DNA of 64,000 bases from Rheinheimera pleomorphica (GTDB lineage: Bacteria > Pseudomonadota > Gammaproteobacteria > Enterobacterales > Alteromonadaceae), in NCBI RefSeq assembly GCF_011634895.1, contig NZ_SIRR01000005.1, positions 124,001 through 188,000 on the forward strand, in the 5' to 3' direction. The position numbers and the translations under genes were made by a program. Of the stretch, positions 1 to 9,291 are shown piece after piece. The notes below the pieces were generated by a model that was given only the letters and a program-made list of their open reading frames with translations, did no database searches and was not told the origin of the DNA. Position 1 is the stretch's first letter. Each line of letters opens with the position of its first letter.

Positions 1-541
1 GGGCCTCCAAGGTGTCAATTTTTTGCTCGTAGCGCTCAAACTTGTACATCGCATCATTAATGCGGTTGCTGTCCAGCGTCTTTTTCACTTCCAACCGTGA
101 TGCCACAGTTTGCTGGCGCATCAGCATGGATTTCTGCCGCGCTTTGGCATCAGCCAGTTTTTCCTGCAACTGCGCCACTTCGTCCTGCAGCTTACCGATG
201 TGTTCATCCAGATTGGCAATATCCGCAGCTACCGCATCGGCTTGATCTGCTGCTTTTTGCCGCTCAATCAGCGCTGCGCGAGCTAGATCGTCACGCTCTT
301 TACTTAAAGCCAGTTCAGCTTTAGCCTGCCAGTCTGCAACCTCTTCCTGCAAACGGTTTACCACACGTTGCAAATCTTTTTTCTCAGCAATGGTTTTTGC
401 TGATGACGAGCGCACTTCAACCAGGGTGTCTTCCATTTCCTGGATAATCAACCGCACCATTTTTTCCGGATCTTCGGCTTTATCTAACAATGCGTTGATA
501 TTTGAGTTCACTATGTCGGAGAAGCGTGAAAAAATACCCAT
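1..541 (-). CDS. pspA: Phage shock protein A (3' end outside window)
   Basis: PspA is a peripheral inner-membrane protein that stabilises damaged membranes and, when idle, binds and inhibits the activator PspF. The visible 180 codons begin MGIFSRFSDIVNSNINALL and continue into the IQEMEDTLVEVRSSSAK stretch, which matches the amphipathic N-terminal helices of PspA. The rest is the long coiled coil of the PspA/Vipp1 (ESCRT-III-like) family. The family is about 220 residues, so roughly 40 C-terminal residues lie beyond base 1. The start is supported by an AGAGG ribosome site. It is transcribed away from pspF, as in other gammaproteobacteria, and has its own sigma-54 promoter. Confidence 0.93.
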   Translation of the reverse strand, partial: MGIFSRFSDIVNSNINALLDKAEDPEKMVRLIIQEMEDTLVEVRSSSAKTIAEKKDLQRVVNRLQEEVADWQAKAELALSKERDDLARAALIERQKAADQADAVAADIANLDEHIGKLQDEVAQLQEKLADAKARQKSMLMRQQTVASRLEVKKTLDSNRINDAMYKFERYEQKIDTLEA

Positions 542-584
542 AATATTTACCTCTGTATATGACTGGATTAGTACATTCCAGCTT

Positions 585-601
585 ATTCAGTTTTCTTGCC
601 A
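585..601 (-). promoter_or_regulatory. Sigma-54 promoter of pspA
   Basis: On the minus strand this reads TGGCAAGAAAACTGAAT, close to the sigma-54 consensus (TGGCA at -24, TTGCA-like at -12, correct spacing). It lies about 45 bases before the pspA start. A sigma-54 promoter is expected because PspF, encoded next door, is a sigma-54 activator. The -12 element has GA instead of GC. PspF enhancer sites would lie between it and pspF, but I cannot define them by eye. Confidence 0.7.
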
Positions 602-726
602 ACTTTGCAGATTATTTTAACGCTATGATTAGTATTGGTTTTTATTTATTTTGTCGAAAAGCTTCTGCTGCCTGGCATTATGAAATACACTACTAATTAG
701 CCAAATTAACTAACAAATAGCACGCC

Positions 727-1806
727 ATGAACCGAAAATTCCAACAAGACAATCTGGTGGGCCAGTCTAACAGCTTTTTAAATGTGCTGGATCAGGTGTC
801 ACAAATTGCACCGCTGGACAAACCGGTGTTAATTATTGGTGAGCGCGGCACAGGTAAAGAACTGATCGCCGCCCGCCTGCACTTCTTATCACAGCGCTGG
901 GATCAGCAATATCTGACACTGAACTGCGCCTCACTAAATGAAAACCTGCTGGAAAGCGAGTTATTTGGCCATGAAGCTGGCGCTTTTACCGGTGCCAGCA
1001 AACGCCATGAAGGCCGGTTTGAACGTGCCCACGGCGGCACATTATTTTTAGATGAGCTGGCCAATACTCCCGGTCTGGTGCAGGAAAAACTGCTGCGGGT
1101 CATTGAATATGGCGAGTTTGAGCGCGTTGGTGGCAGCCGCTCTATCAAGACCGATGTGCGGCTGATTTGCGCCACTAACGAAGATTTACCGGCACTGGCA
1201 GAGCTGGGTGAGTTTCGCGCCGACTTACTTGACCGCCTGGCCTTTGATGTCATTACCCTGCCGCCTATGCGCGAGCGGCGCGAAGATATTTTACTGCTGG
1301 CAGAGCACTTTGCTATTAACATGGCGCGCGAACTTGGCTTTGAATTGTTTAGTGGCTTTAGCGAAAAGGCCAAGCGCAGCTTACTCGACTACCACTGGCC
1401 GGGTAATGTGCGCGAGCTGAAAAATGTGGTAGAGCGCAGTGTTTATCGCACCAATAACGCTTATGTGCCGGTGCATGAGATCCAGTTAGATCCGTTTGAG
1501 TCGCCCTACCGCCCGACACAACGTATTAAAGCCACGCGTTTAACGCACAGCACAACACCAGAACAGCCTGCAGCGGCAGCCGCCCCCCCGGCCAGTGCAC
1601 CGTCACAAACCGCGGATAAATTCGATTTTAGCCAGGTACAGGATTTTAAAACCCTGTCACAAGACTTTGAGATAAACCTGATTAAACAAGCGCTGGCCGC
1701 AAGCCAGTATAACCAGAAAAAAACCGCTGAACTGCTTAATCTGACCTATCATCAGCTACGTGGTTACATGAAAAAGTATCAGTTACTGGAAAGCCAGCAA
1801 GCATGA
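727..1806 (+). CDS. pspF: Psp operon transcriptional activator PspF
   Basis: PspF is an AAA+ enhancer-binding protein that remodels sigma-54 RNA polymerase at the psp promoter. Visible motifs: Walker A GERGTGKE at residues 38-45, the sigma-54 contact loop GAFTGA at 85-90, Walker B GGTLFLDE at 103-110, and a C-terminal Fis-type helix-turn-helix around 325-353 (AELLNLTYHQLRGYMKK). Like E. coli PspF it has no N-terminal receiver domain, so control comes from PspA binding. At 359 residues it is some 35 longer than the E. coli protein, because of an Ala/Pro/Thr-rich linker before the DNA-binding domain. Its stop overlaps the sapA start (ATGA), which ties it to the sap operon. Confidence 0.95.
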   Translation: MNRKFQQDNLVGQSNSFLNVLDQVSQIAPLDKPVLIIGERGTGKELIAARLHFLSQRWDQQYLTLNCASLNENLLESELFGHEAGAFTGASKRHEGRFERAHGGTLFLDELANTPGLVQEKLLRVIEYGEFERVGGSRSIKTDVRLICATNEDLPALAELGEFRADLLDRLAFDVITLPPMRERREDILLLAEHFAINMARELGFELFSGFSEKAKRSLLDYHWPGNVRELKNVVERSVYRTNNAYVPVHEIQLDPFESPYRPTQRIKATRLTHSTTPEQPAAAAAPPASAPSQTADKFDFSQVQDFKTLSQDFEINLIKQALAASQYNQKKTAELLNLTYHQLRGYMKKYQLLESQQA

Positions 1807-3446
1807 ACCTGCCGTGGATAACAACCGCTAACACCCGTTACCTTACCCGGCTTTGGCTGTTAAGCGCAGCCAGCGTGCTAAGCGCCTGTCAGCCGCAGCT
1901 GCCCGAGACAGTGCGCAGTGGTCTGGTGTATTGCTCAGAAGGTTCGCCTGAGTCTTTCAACCCGCAGTTGGTGACCTCCGGCACCACCATAGACGCTATC
2001 AGCCAGCAGCTGTATGACCGCTTACTGGACATTGCCCCCGGCAGCGGCGAGCTGTTGCCAGGGCTGGCGCTCAGTTGGCAGGTCAGCGACGATGGCCTGG
2101 TATATCAGTTTACTTTGCGCCCGGATGTACAGTTTCATCATACCGAATATTTTACGCCCAGCCGGCCGCTCAGCGCCGATGATGTGGTATTTACCTTTAA
2201 CCGTATTATGCTGACAGAACATCCGTTTCATGCCCAGGGCGGCGCGAACTATCCGTTTTTTCAAAGTGTCGACTGGGCCGGGCTGGTTAAAAGTGTTACG
2301 GCGCCCAGCCGCACACAAGTACGTTTTACCCTGAGCCGGCCTGACAGCTCATTTTTGTCGAACCTGGCAACCGACTTTGCTGCCATTTTATCTGCTGAAT
2401 ATGGCCAACAGCTGCAGGCCAGCGGTAATCTTTCCCGTTTAGACAGCCATCCGATCGGTACCGGGCCCTTCCGCTTTAGAGAGTACCAAAAAGATGTGCT
2501 GATCCGTTATTACCGCCACCGTCATTACTGGCGCGAACTGGCCAAGCCAGAACAGTTGGTATTTGACATAGTGCCAAACAACGCCCGGCGTATGGCCAAG
2601 TTGTTTACCCACGAATGCGATGTAGTGGCCTTTCCGCGCGTGGCAGAATTAAGCCTTATCAGCCAGCGGCCCGATGTGGATGTGCAGGAAAGCACCAGTA
2701 TGAACGTGGGTTTTTGGGCCTTTAACACGGCCAAGGCGCCTTTTAACAACGTTAAGGTGCGCCAGGCCTTAGCGCTGGCGATTAACCGAGAGGCTATCTT
2801 ACAGGCGGTTTATTTTGGCCATGCCACTGCGGCCAATTCTGTATTACCACCAACCTCCTGGGCCTACAACCCTAATTTAAGTGCGCAGCAATTTGATCCC
2901 ATACGAGCCCGGCAACTATTAACCGAAGCCGGTTATGCTGATGGTTTTAGTATGGATATCTGGGCGATGCCGGTGCAGCGTTTGTATAACCCCAATGCGC
3001 TGAAAATGGCTGAGCTGATGCAGGCTGACCTGGCGCAAATTGGTGTCCGGGCCAGTATAGTGTCGTACGAGTGGAACAGCTTTCGCCGTAAACTCGGCGC
3101 CAATGAACATGACTCCGTGCTGATCGGCTGGTCTGCTGACAATGCCGACCCGGATAATTTCTTCCGGCCACTGCTCAGTTGCAGTGCCGCGCAAACCGGT
3201 ACTAACCGGGCAAACTGGTGTGATGAAAACTTTGACCGTTTCATTGCCCAGGCATTGTTAACCGCAGATCAGAAGCAACGGCGTAGCTATTATATGGCGG
3301 CGCAGCAGTATCTTAGTGAACAGATGCCCCTGCTGCCGATAGCGCATTCACAACGCTTTCAGGCGATAAACAGCACCATTAAGGGCATCCAGATTAACCC
3401 TTATGGCGGCATCGCTTTGGCCAATGCGACCAAGGATATCAAATGA
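1803..3446 (+). CDS. sapA: Peptide ABC transporter substrate-binding protein SapA
   Basis: Family 5 extracellular solute-binding protein, the binding component of the SapABCDF peptide/antimicrobial-peptide importer. It has 547 residues. The N-terminus carries a lipoprotein signal with lipobox LSAC (Cys29), so it is probably anchored to a membrane by lipid. The body has family features such as an early ESFNPQL segment and the VRQALALAINREAI motif of peptide-binding proteins. It overlaps pspF by four bases and sapB by four, so it is probably translationally coupled. The name rests on its place ahead of clear sapBCDF genes. Substrate specificity cannot be read from the sequence. Confidence 0.9.
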   Translation: MNLPWITTANTRYLTRLWLLSAASVLSACQPQLPETVRSGLVYCSEGSPESFNPQLVTSGTTIDAISQQLYDRLLDIAPGSGELLPGLALSWQVSDDGLVYQFTLRPDVQFHHTEYFTPSRPLSADDVVFTFNRIMLTEHPFHAQGGANYPFFQSVDWAGLVKSVTAPSRTQVRFTLSRPDSSFLSNLATDFAAILSAEYGQQLQASGNLSRLDSHPIGTGPFRFREYQKDVLIRYYRHRHYWRELAKPEQLVFDIVPNNARRMAKLFTHECDVVAFPRVAELSLISQRPDVDVQESTSMNVGFWAFNTAKAPFNNVKVRQALALAINREAILQAVYFGHATAANSVLPPTSWAYNPNLSAQQFDPIRARQLLTEAGYADGFSMDIWAMPVQRLYNPNALKMAELMQADLAQIGVRASIVSYEWNSFRRKLGANEHDSVLIGWSADNADPDNFFRPLLSCSAAQTGTNRANWCDENFDRFIAQALLTADQKQRRSYYMAAQQYLSEQMPLLPIAHSQRFQAINSTIKGIQINPYGGIALANATKDIK

Positions 3447-4459
3447 TTTTGTATTTGCTGCGTCGCTTGGTGTTGCTGGCATTTGTATTTATTGCGCTAA
3501 GTATACTGGCCTTTAGCCTAGGCTATTTATTCCCGGGCGAACCCTGGCAAAACTTTAGCGGTTTGCGCAGTGCTTCGAGCGAACAACTGGCGCAGTTAAC
3601 GACATTGTACCGGCTGGATCAGGGGTATATTGCCCAGTATCTGGCTTATTTGACGCGAATTTTCAGCGGCGATTGGGGGTTGTCGTTCGCCAGCCAACAA
3701 CCGCTGCTGCAGGAGATGCTTACTTTGCTGCCGGCGACGCTGGAGCTGGCCGCCTATGCGCTGTTTATTTCTTTTTTTATCGGCATTCCAATTGGCATTA
3801 TTGCCGCCGTTAAACCCGATGGCGTACTAAGCAAGCTCATTTCCGCTATTGCCGTCACCGGTTACTCTATTCCGGTATTCTGGTGGGCACTGCTGTTGAT
3901 CATGCTGTTTTCACTTGGCCTGGGCTGGCTGCCTACTGCCGGTAGAATAGGGGTATTGTACGAAGTTAACCATGTTACCGGCTTTATGCTGCTGGACATT
4001 TTGTTATCTGACAGCCATCACCAGCAAGAAGCGCTGATCAACGCCTTGCGGCATTTGCTGTTACCGACACTGGTCCTGGCAACCTTCCCCACCACCGTAA
4101 TGATAAGGTTCACCCGTGATTCGATGCTGGACGTGTGGGAGCAAAGCTATATTAAAACGGCCCGCGCCAAAGGGTTAAACCGTGGCCAGGTGTTGTATCG
4201 CCATGGTCTGCGCAATGCGCTATTGCCGGTGATCCGCCAGATCGGTCTGCAATTTAGCACCCTGATCACCCTGGCAATGATTACCGAAGTGATTTTCTCC
4301 TGGCCCGGTATCGGCCGCTGGCTGATCGATAGCATTTATCAGCGCAATTACCCGGCTATCCAGGCAGGTTTGCTGGTTATTTCAACCTTAGTCATTAGCG
4401 TAAACATGTTAACAGAAATTTTGCACACCCTGTTTAACCCTCTGGCAAGGAAGCGTTAA
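3443..4459 (+). CDS. sapB: Peptide ABC transporter permease SapB
   Basis: First permease of the Sap importer, in the DppB/OppB class of binding-protein-dependent permeases. It has 338 residues, with a first membrane helix at about 7-29 and several more between 95 and 330. The cytoplasmic EAA loop that docks the ATPases is visible as SYIKTARAKGLNRGQVLYRHG. Its start overlaps sapA (ATGA), and sapC follows after one base. Confidence 0.93.
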   Translation: MILYLLRRLVLLAFVFIALSILAFSLGYLFPGEPWQNFSGLRSASSEQLAQLTTLYRLDQGYIAQYLAYLTRIFSGDWGLSFASQQPLLQEMLTLLPATLELAAYALFISFFIGIPIGIIAAVKPDGVLSKLISAIAVTGYSIPVFWWALLLIMLFSLGLGWLPTAGRIGVLYEVNHVTGFMLLDILLSDSHHQQEALINALRHLLLPTLVLATFPTTVMIRFTRDSMLDVWEQSYIKTARAKGLNRGQVLYRHGLRNALLPVIRQIGLQFSTLITLAMITEVIFSWPGIGRWLIDSIYQRNYPAIQAGLLVISTLVISVNMLTEILHTLFNPLARKR

Positions 4460-4460
4460 G

Positions 4461-5357
4461 ATGGCGAAGTTCCGCTTATTGCCTGATGAATATCTGGCCC
4501 GTTCACCGCTCACCCAGCTATGGCGTGAATTCTCGCGGCAACACAGTGCCATTGCTGGCTTAATACTGTTTAGTGGTTTTTTCCTGTTGGCGCTGTTATC
4601 GCCGTTAATCACCCCACACGATCCTTATCTGCAAAATGATGCGTTGTTGCTACTGCCGCCGTCCTGGTCAGAGCTAGGACTGGTGCAGTATCCGTTTGGT
4701 ACCGATGATCTGGGCCGGGATATGTTCTCGCGGTTATTGGTCGGCGCTCGTTACACCTTTGGTATCGCTATGATTACCGTATTGGGTGCCTTAATAATGG
4801 GGTTACTGTTGGGCACCTTGGCTGGCATGAGCCGCGGTGTAAAATCCAGCGTGTTTAATCATGTGCTGGATTTAGCCCTCACCATCCCGTCATTGCTGTT
4901 AGCCATTATTATTGTTGCGATCCTTGGCCCGGGTTTGCTCAATACGACCTGGGCCATCATGCTGGCGTTGTTGCCACAGTTTGTTCATGGCATTCGCAAT
5001 GCGATCGCCGAGCAGCTAAACCAGGATTATGTGATTGCTTACCGGCTAGACGGTGCCAATAACTGGCAAGTGTTCAGCCGTATAGTGCTACCGAATATCT
5101 GGGAGCGTTTAACCTTAATGGCCACCATGGCACTGTCAACCGCCATCCTGGATATCGCTGCACTGGGCTTTTTGGGGTTGGGGGCTCAGGCACCCACCGC
5201 CGAATGGGGGGCCATTATCGCCGACTCACTGGATCTGATTTATGTTGCCCCTGTGGGCGTCGCTATACCAGGCTTATTGATTTTTCTGGCCGTGTTGTCG
5301 GTTAACCTGGTTGGTGATGGCTTACGTGCAGCGGCTAAAAAGCGGCGGGAAAACTAA
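4461..5357 (+). CDS. sapC: Peptide ABC transporter permease SapC
   Basis: Second permease of the Sap importer, in the DppC/OppC class. It has 298 residues with an N-terminal membrane helix at about 30-52 (OppC N-terminal domain). A periplasmic segment containing the family motif FGTDDLGRDMFSRLLVGAR follows, then the permease core with an EAA-like loop (DYVIAYRLDGANNWQVFSR). The stop TAA shares one base with the sapD start (TAATG), which indicates coupled translation. Confidence 0.93.
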   Translation: MAKFRLLPDEYLARSPLTQLWREFSRQHSAIAGLILFSGFFLLALLSPLITPHDPYLQNDALLLLPPSWSELGLVQYPFGTDDLGRDMFSRLLVGARYTFGIAMITVLGALIMGLLLGTLAGMSRGVKSSVFNHVLDLALTIPSLLLAIIIVAILGPGLLNTTWAIMLALLPQFVHGIRNAIAEQLNQDYVIAYRLDGANNWQVFSRIVLPNIWERLTLMATMALSTAILDIAALGFLGLGAQAPTAEWGAIIADSLDLIYVAPVGVAIPGLLIFLAVLSVNLVGDGLRAAAKKRREN

Positions 5358-6352
5358 TGCTGTTATTAGATATCAAGAACCTGACAATAGAGCTCAATAC
5401 GCCTGATGGCTTGATCCGGGCCGTCGACAGGGTGAACCTCAGTTTGCGTGAAGGTGAAACCCGCGGCCTGGTTGGCGAGTCTGGTTCAGGCAAAAGTCTG
5501 GTGGCTAAAGCCATAGTAGGGGTACTGAATAAACGCTGGCAAATCAGTGCCGACCGTTTCAACTGGCGTGGCCAGGATATCCTGACCCTGCCCTACGAGC
5601 AGCAGCGGCGCGTGATAGGCCGCGACATCGCGATGATCTATCAAGAGCCAAGCCGCAGTCTCGACCCCACTGCAGCTATATTAGAGCAATTAGAAGAAGC
5701 CATCCCCGACCATTTGCTGGAAGGTCCCTGGTGGAAGCGCAGTTACCTGCGCCGGCGCAAAGCCATTGGCTTGCTGCATAAAGTGGGTATTCGCGATCAC
5801 CAAAGCGTACTACAAAGCTATCCGTACCAATTGTCTGAAGGCGTATGCCAGAAAATAATGATTGCCATGGCCATAGCGAAGAATCCTAAGCTGCTGATCG
5901 CTGATGAGCCCACCACAGCACTGGAAAGCACCACCCAGGCCCAGTTGTTTCGCTTGCTGGCCAGCTTTAATCAGCTTAAAGGCATGTCGGTGCTGCTTAT
6001 CAGCCACGAGCTGGAAAGTATTGCCCGCTATACCCAGAGCCTTAGCGTTTTATATTGTGGTCAGCTGGTTGAAGCCGGTGAAACCGCCGCTATTATCAAG
6101 CAGCCTTTTCACCCTTACACCCATGCGCTGATTAAAAGCGTGCCGGAGTTTCAGCCAAACCTGCAACCGAAAACACCACTGTATGCCCTGCCTGGCAGTA
6201 TTCCGGTATTACAGCACCTGCCGATTGGCTGCCGGCTGGGCCCACGCTGCCCGAATGCCCGTAAAGAATGCGTAAAAACACCGACTCTGGAAAGATTGCA
6301 GAACCATTTTTACAGCTGCCATTTTCCGCTAACCGGAACCAAAGAATCATGA
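5357..6352 (+). CDS. sapD: Peptide ABC transporter ATP-binding protein SapD
   Basis: ATPase subunit of the Sap importer; in E. coli SapD also supports Trk potassium uptake. It has 331 residues. Walker A is GESGSGKS at 40-47, and the Walker B region reads [11 protein letters not shown]. The ABC signature is LSEGV instead of LSGGQ, a departure that E. coli SapD shares, so it is a family trait and not damage. The C-terminal oligopeptide-ABC domain has its cysteine set ([20 protein letters not shown]). The gene overlaps sapF by ATGA. Confidence 0.94.
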   Translation: MLLLDIKNLTIELNTPDGLIRAVDRVNLSLREGETRGLVGESGSGKSLVAKAIVGVLNKRWQISADRFNWRGQDILTLPYEQQRRVIGRDIAMIYQEPSRSLDPTAAILEQLEEAIPDHLLEGPWWKRSYLRRRKAIGLLHKVGIRDHQSVLQSYPYQLSEGVCQKIMIAMAIAKNPKLLIADEPTTALESTTQAQLFRLLASFNQLKGMSVLLISHELESIARYTQSLSVLYCGQLVEAGETAAIIKQPFHPYTHALIKSVPEFQPNLQPKTPLYALPGSIPVLQHLPIGCRLGPRCPNARKECVKTPTLERLQNHFYSCHFPLTGTKES

Positions 6353-7116
6353 GTATGTTGCTGGATGTCCGCCACCTGAGCAAAAGCTACCGTAAATCCG
6401 CGGGCTGGTTTCGCTATCGCCATGTGCATGCGCTGGATAATATTAGTTTCAGCCTGCAGCAGGGCAAAACGCTGGCGATTGTCGGTGAAACCGGCTCAGG
6501 CAAAAGCACCCTGGCGAAATTGCTGGTGGGCATTGAAAAGCCCGATCACGGCCACATCCTGCTAGACGGCACCGAAGTACAGCTGCGCCATTATCGCCAG
6601 TATAACCATATGGTCAGGTTTATTTTCCAGGATGCGTCTAAATCACTAAACCCCCAGCAGAAAATAGGTCAGATGTTGGATGACGTATTACGGTTTAACA
6701 CTCGTATGGATAGCCAGCAGCGGATGCACAAAATTCATCAGACCTTAAAGCAGCTTGGCTTATTGAATGAGCACAGCGATTACTATCCGCACATGTTTTC
6801 CGGCGGCCAGTTACAACGGGTGGCGCTGGCACGGGCACTCATTCTCGATCCGAAACTGCTGATCCTGGATGAAGCGTTAACGGCGCTGGACCCTTCATTG
6901 CGGGCGCAGATTGTCAACCTGCTGCTGGAGCTGCAACAAAAAACCGGTCTGGCTTATCTGCTTATTACCAACCACCTGCGACTGGTAAAGCATATAGCGG
7001 ATGATCTGCTAGTGCTACATCAGGGCAAGGCGCTGGATTACGGTAACACTGCCCATGTCTTCAAACATGCAGAGCACGATTACAGCCGCAAGCTGATCAA
7101 CAGCGCCATCGCATAA
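6349..7116 (+). CDS. sapF: Peptide ABC transporter ATP-binding protein SapF
   Basis: Second ATPase of the Sap importer, 256 residues from this start. Walker A is GETGSGKS at 46-53, followed by the FQDASKSLNP Q-loop, a canonical signature FSGGQLQR and Walker B LLILDEALTAL. I placed the start at 6349 ([12 protein letters not shown]). It aligns with E. coli SapF and overlaps the sapD stop as ATGA, while the longer in-frame option from 6268 lies deep inside sapD. It is the last gene of the pspF-sapABCDF run and is followed directly by a terminator. Confidence 0.93.
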   Translation: MSMLLDVRHLSKSYRKSAGWFRYRHVHALDNISFSLQQGKTLAIVGETGSGKSTLAKLLVGIEKPDHGHILLDGTEVQLRHYRQYNHMVRFIFQDASKSLNPQQKIGQMLDDVLRFNTRMDSQQRMHKIHQTLKQLGLLNEHSDYYPHMFSGGQLQRVALARALILDPKLLILDEALTALDPSLRAQIVNLLLELQQKTGLAYLLITNHLRLVKHIADDLLVLHQGKALDYGNTAHVFKHAEHDYSRKLINSAIA

Positions 7117-7145
7117 AAAAACCGTGGCAAGCCACGGTTTTTTTT
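7114..7145 (+). terminator. Bidirectional terminator sapF/ppiD
   Basis: The stem AACCGTGGC/GCCACGGTT with a two-base loop is flanked by A-runs on the left and eight Ts on the right. It sits between the converging ends of sapF and ppiD and can stop transcription from both sides. Confidence 0.9.
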
Positions 7146-7159
7146 CAATGCACTACAGG

Positions 7160-9070
7160 TTAAAGCTGTTCTGTGCTTTGTGTCGCACGCAGATTGCGGC
7201 TGATGTCTGCTTTGGCTTTTAACGCCGCAATCACCGCACGATAAGCCTGCTCGGCTTGCTGATCGGCTAGCCGCTGCAACTGTGCAGCCTCGGGCACTAC
7301 AGTAACATCAGCATCTTTCACTGCCGTCACCGAGACCAACACAGCATCACCGTTAGCTAAGCTGATCAACGCCACTTCCGGCTTGTCTGCTGGGCGAGCC
7401 ATAGCAAAGGCTTTAGCGCGGATTTCACTGTCCAGGCTGCCACCAAACCGTGGCGTATCCGCAGCTTGCTCTACCGTCATGGATAAGGCGGCGGCCTGCT
7501 CTGTCAGGCTGCTATCGGCGATCGCAGCTAACATGGCCTCTGCCTGCTGTTTTGCCAGTAAAGCGCTTTGTTCGGCGCGAACGCCAGCTTCAACCTCGGT
7601 TTTCACCTCATCCAGTGATTGCGTGCGGGCCGGTTGATAATCGGTTACCCGTACAACGATGGCGCGCTCTTTGCCCAGCTCAATCACTTCGCTGTTCATG
7701 CGTTGTTCGATAAATTCAGCGTCGAACAATTTATTCATCACCAATGGCTCAGATAATGGCGCTGTCGCTTCGGTGCGGCTGAACAAGGGTGTGGTAAGTA
7801 CTTTCTGGCCTGTGGCGGCAGCAGCATCTTCCAGCGTGTCAGGCACTTCAAAGCTCACTTCAGCCAGACGCTGTTGCAATTCATAATACTCAGCGGTAGC
7901 GCGGTCTTGTTTTAACACCTGCGCGATATCGTCCGCCACCTCAGCTAAAGGCTGCACCTGAGCAGGCTCTAACGCCACCAGCTTAATAATGTGGTAACCA
8001 TAAGCACTTTTTACCACCGTACTTAGCTCACCCTGTTCTGACAATGCAAAAGCCGCCGTTTCAAAATCGGCATCCATATCACCCGGCGCCAACCAATCCA
8101 GCACGCCACCGTTTTCGGCAGAGAAGGTATCAGCAGAATGCGCCTTGGCCAGTTCGGCAAAGTCTGCACCGTTATTCAGTTGCTGCAACAAGGCTTCAGC
8201 CTTTGCAGCAACAGTGCTGTCGGCCTGTTCTGACTCCAACATGATATGCGCCACCTGACGTCGCTCTTCGCGGGTGTAACGGGCCTTATTAGCCTGATAA
8301 TAGGCCTCAATTTCTTCCGCCGTAGCCTGCTCATCTGACGCCAATGCCGCGGCAGAAATTTCAATATACTCCACTGCGACCTTTTGCTCTGTCTCAAACT
8401 GCGCCAGGTTCATGGTGTAATAATCCTGCAGCATCTGCTCTGTCAGGGTAACCTGAGCCGCAAAGTCTGCGGCGTTAAAGCGCACAAAGCTGATATCACG
8501 TTGCTGCTGCTGTAACCTCAGCAGTAGCTGCATCTCTTTTGCTGTCGCGAACTCGCTGCCCACTAACCCCATCATTAACTGATTGCGTGACATTTGCTCA
8601 CGGATCAGCTCGCGAAACTGCTCTGGCTGATAGCCAGCCTGGCGCAGTAAAGCGATATAACGATCGTTATTAAACTGACCGTCGATCTGAAATTCTGTCA
8701 TACCACGAATAGCGTCGCGCACCTGCTCGTCACTAACACGCAGCCCCAGTGTATTGGCAAACTGTTTTTGCAGTGTTTCGTCAATCAGGCGTTCAAGCAC
8801 TTCGCTTCTGAAGTTGCTCATATAGGCCGTATCTGCCGCCAGCGCAGCATACATTTCACCAAATTGTTGCTGCATACGGGCACGTTCATTCTGAAAAGCC
8901 TGTTCAAAATCTTCACGGCTGATTTTTTCGCCGTTCACTTCAGCAACATTGGTCTCGGCTGGAGTGCTTAAATAACTACCAACACCTGCCAAAGCAAATG
9001 TCAGGATCACCAGGCCTAAAATAGACTTGGCAATAATTCCCTGTGAGCCTTCTCTGATTTTTTCTAACAT
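7160..9070 (-). CDS. ppiD: Periplasmic folding chaperone PpiD
   Basis: Inner-membrane-anchored chaperone that meets proteins leaving the Sec translocon on the periplasmic side. It has 636 residues (E. coli 623). The N-terminus MLEKIREGSQGIIAK is typical, followed by one membrane helix at about 16-34, a SurA-like N-terminal chaperone region (35-230) and a parvulin (PpiC-type) domain at about 265-360 with GGVLDWLAPGDM and YGYHIIKL. A second, degenerate domain follows. It lies downstream of hupB, the standard lon-hupB-ppiD order. Confidence 0.94.
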   Translation of the reverse strand: MLEKIREGSQGIIAKSILGLVILTFALAGVGSYLSTPAETNVAEVNGEKISREDFEQAFQNERARMQQQFGEMYAALAADTAYMSNFRSEVLERLIDETLQKQFANTLGLRVSDEQVRDAIRGMTEFQIDGQFNNDRYIALLRQAGYQPEQFRELIREQMSRNQLMMGLVGSEFATAKEMQLLLRLQQQQRDISFVRFNAADFAAQVTLTEQMLQDYYTMNLAQFETEQKVAVEYIEISAAALASDEQATAEEIEAYYQANKARYTREERRQVAHIMLESEQADSTVAAKAEALLQQLNNGADFAELAKAHSADTFSAENGGVLDWLAPGDMDADFETAAFALSEQGELSTVVKSAYGYHIIKLVALEPAQVQPLAEVADDIAQVLKQDRATAEYYELQQRLAEVSFEVPDTLEDAAAATGQKVLTTPLFSRTEATAPLSEPLVMNKLFDAEFIEQRMNSEVIELGKERAIVVRVTDYQPARTQSLDEVKTEVEAGVRAEQSALLAKQQAEAMLAAIADSSLTEQAAALSMTVEQAADTPRFGGSLDSEIRAKAFAMARPADKPEVALISLANGDAVLVSVTAVKDADVTVVPEAAQLQRLADQQAEQAYRAVIAALKAKADISRNLRATQSTEQL

Positions 9071-9137
9071 CTTAGCGCGATCTCTTTATTCAACTTTAAG
9101 CAGCCGGAGGGCAACGACACCTGTCTGGTGTTGCCGT

Positions 9138-9172
9138 AAAAAAAAACGCATCTTAACAGATGCGCTTTTTTT
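9138..9172 (-). terminator. Terminator downstream of hupB
   Basis: Stem GCGCATCT/AGATGCGT-like arms around TAAC, flanked by an A-run on the left and seven Ts on the right. Read on the minus strand it ends the hupB transcript, though about 120 bases after the hupB stop. Confidence 0.8.
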
Positions 9173-9291
9173 AGAGAAGCCTTGGGAGACGTTGGTTGCC
9201 GTATTCAGCGACCTTGTTGCCTTACTGTCATTTACCAGCGTTGGTAACAGCACTCCCAAACTGAGCTTTGCCTGTGCGGCAAAACGTCAGA
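9173..9291 (-). other. hupB 3' untranslated stretch with inverted repeats
   Basis: The bases between the hupB stop and its terminator contain no supported reading frame. They hold a pair of complementary arms (TTGGGAG at 9183-9189, CTCCCAA at 9252-9258) and an inner pair (GTTGCC/GGTAAC, with one G-U), so the segment could fold as a long hairpin. It could be a structured 3' UTR or the source of a small RNA. Nothing shows which. Confidence 0.35.
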
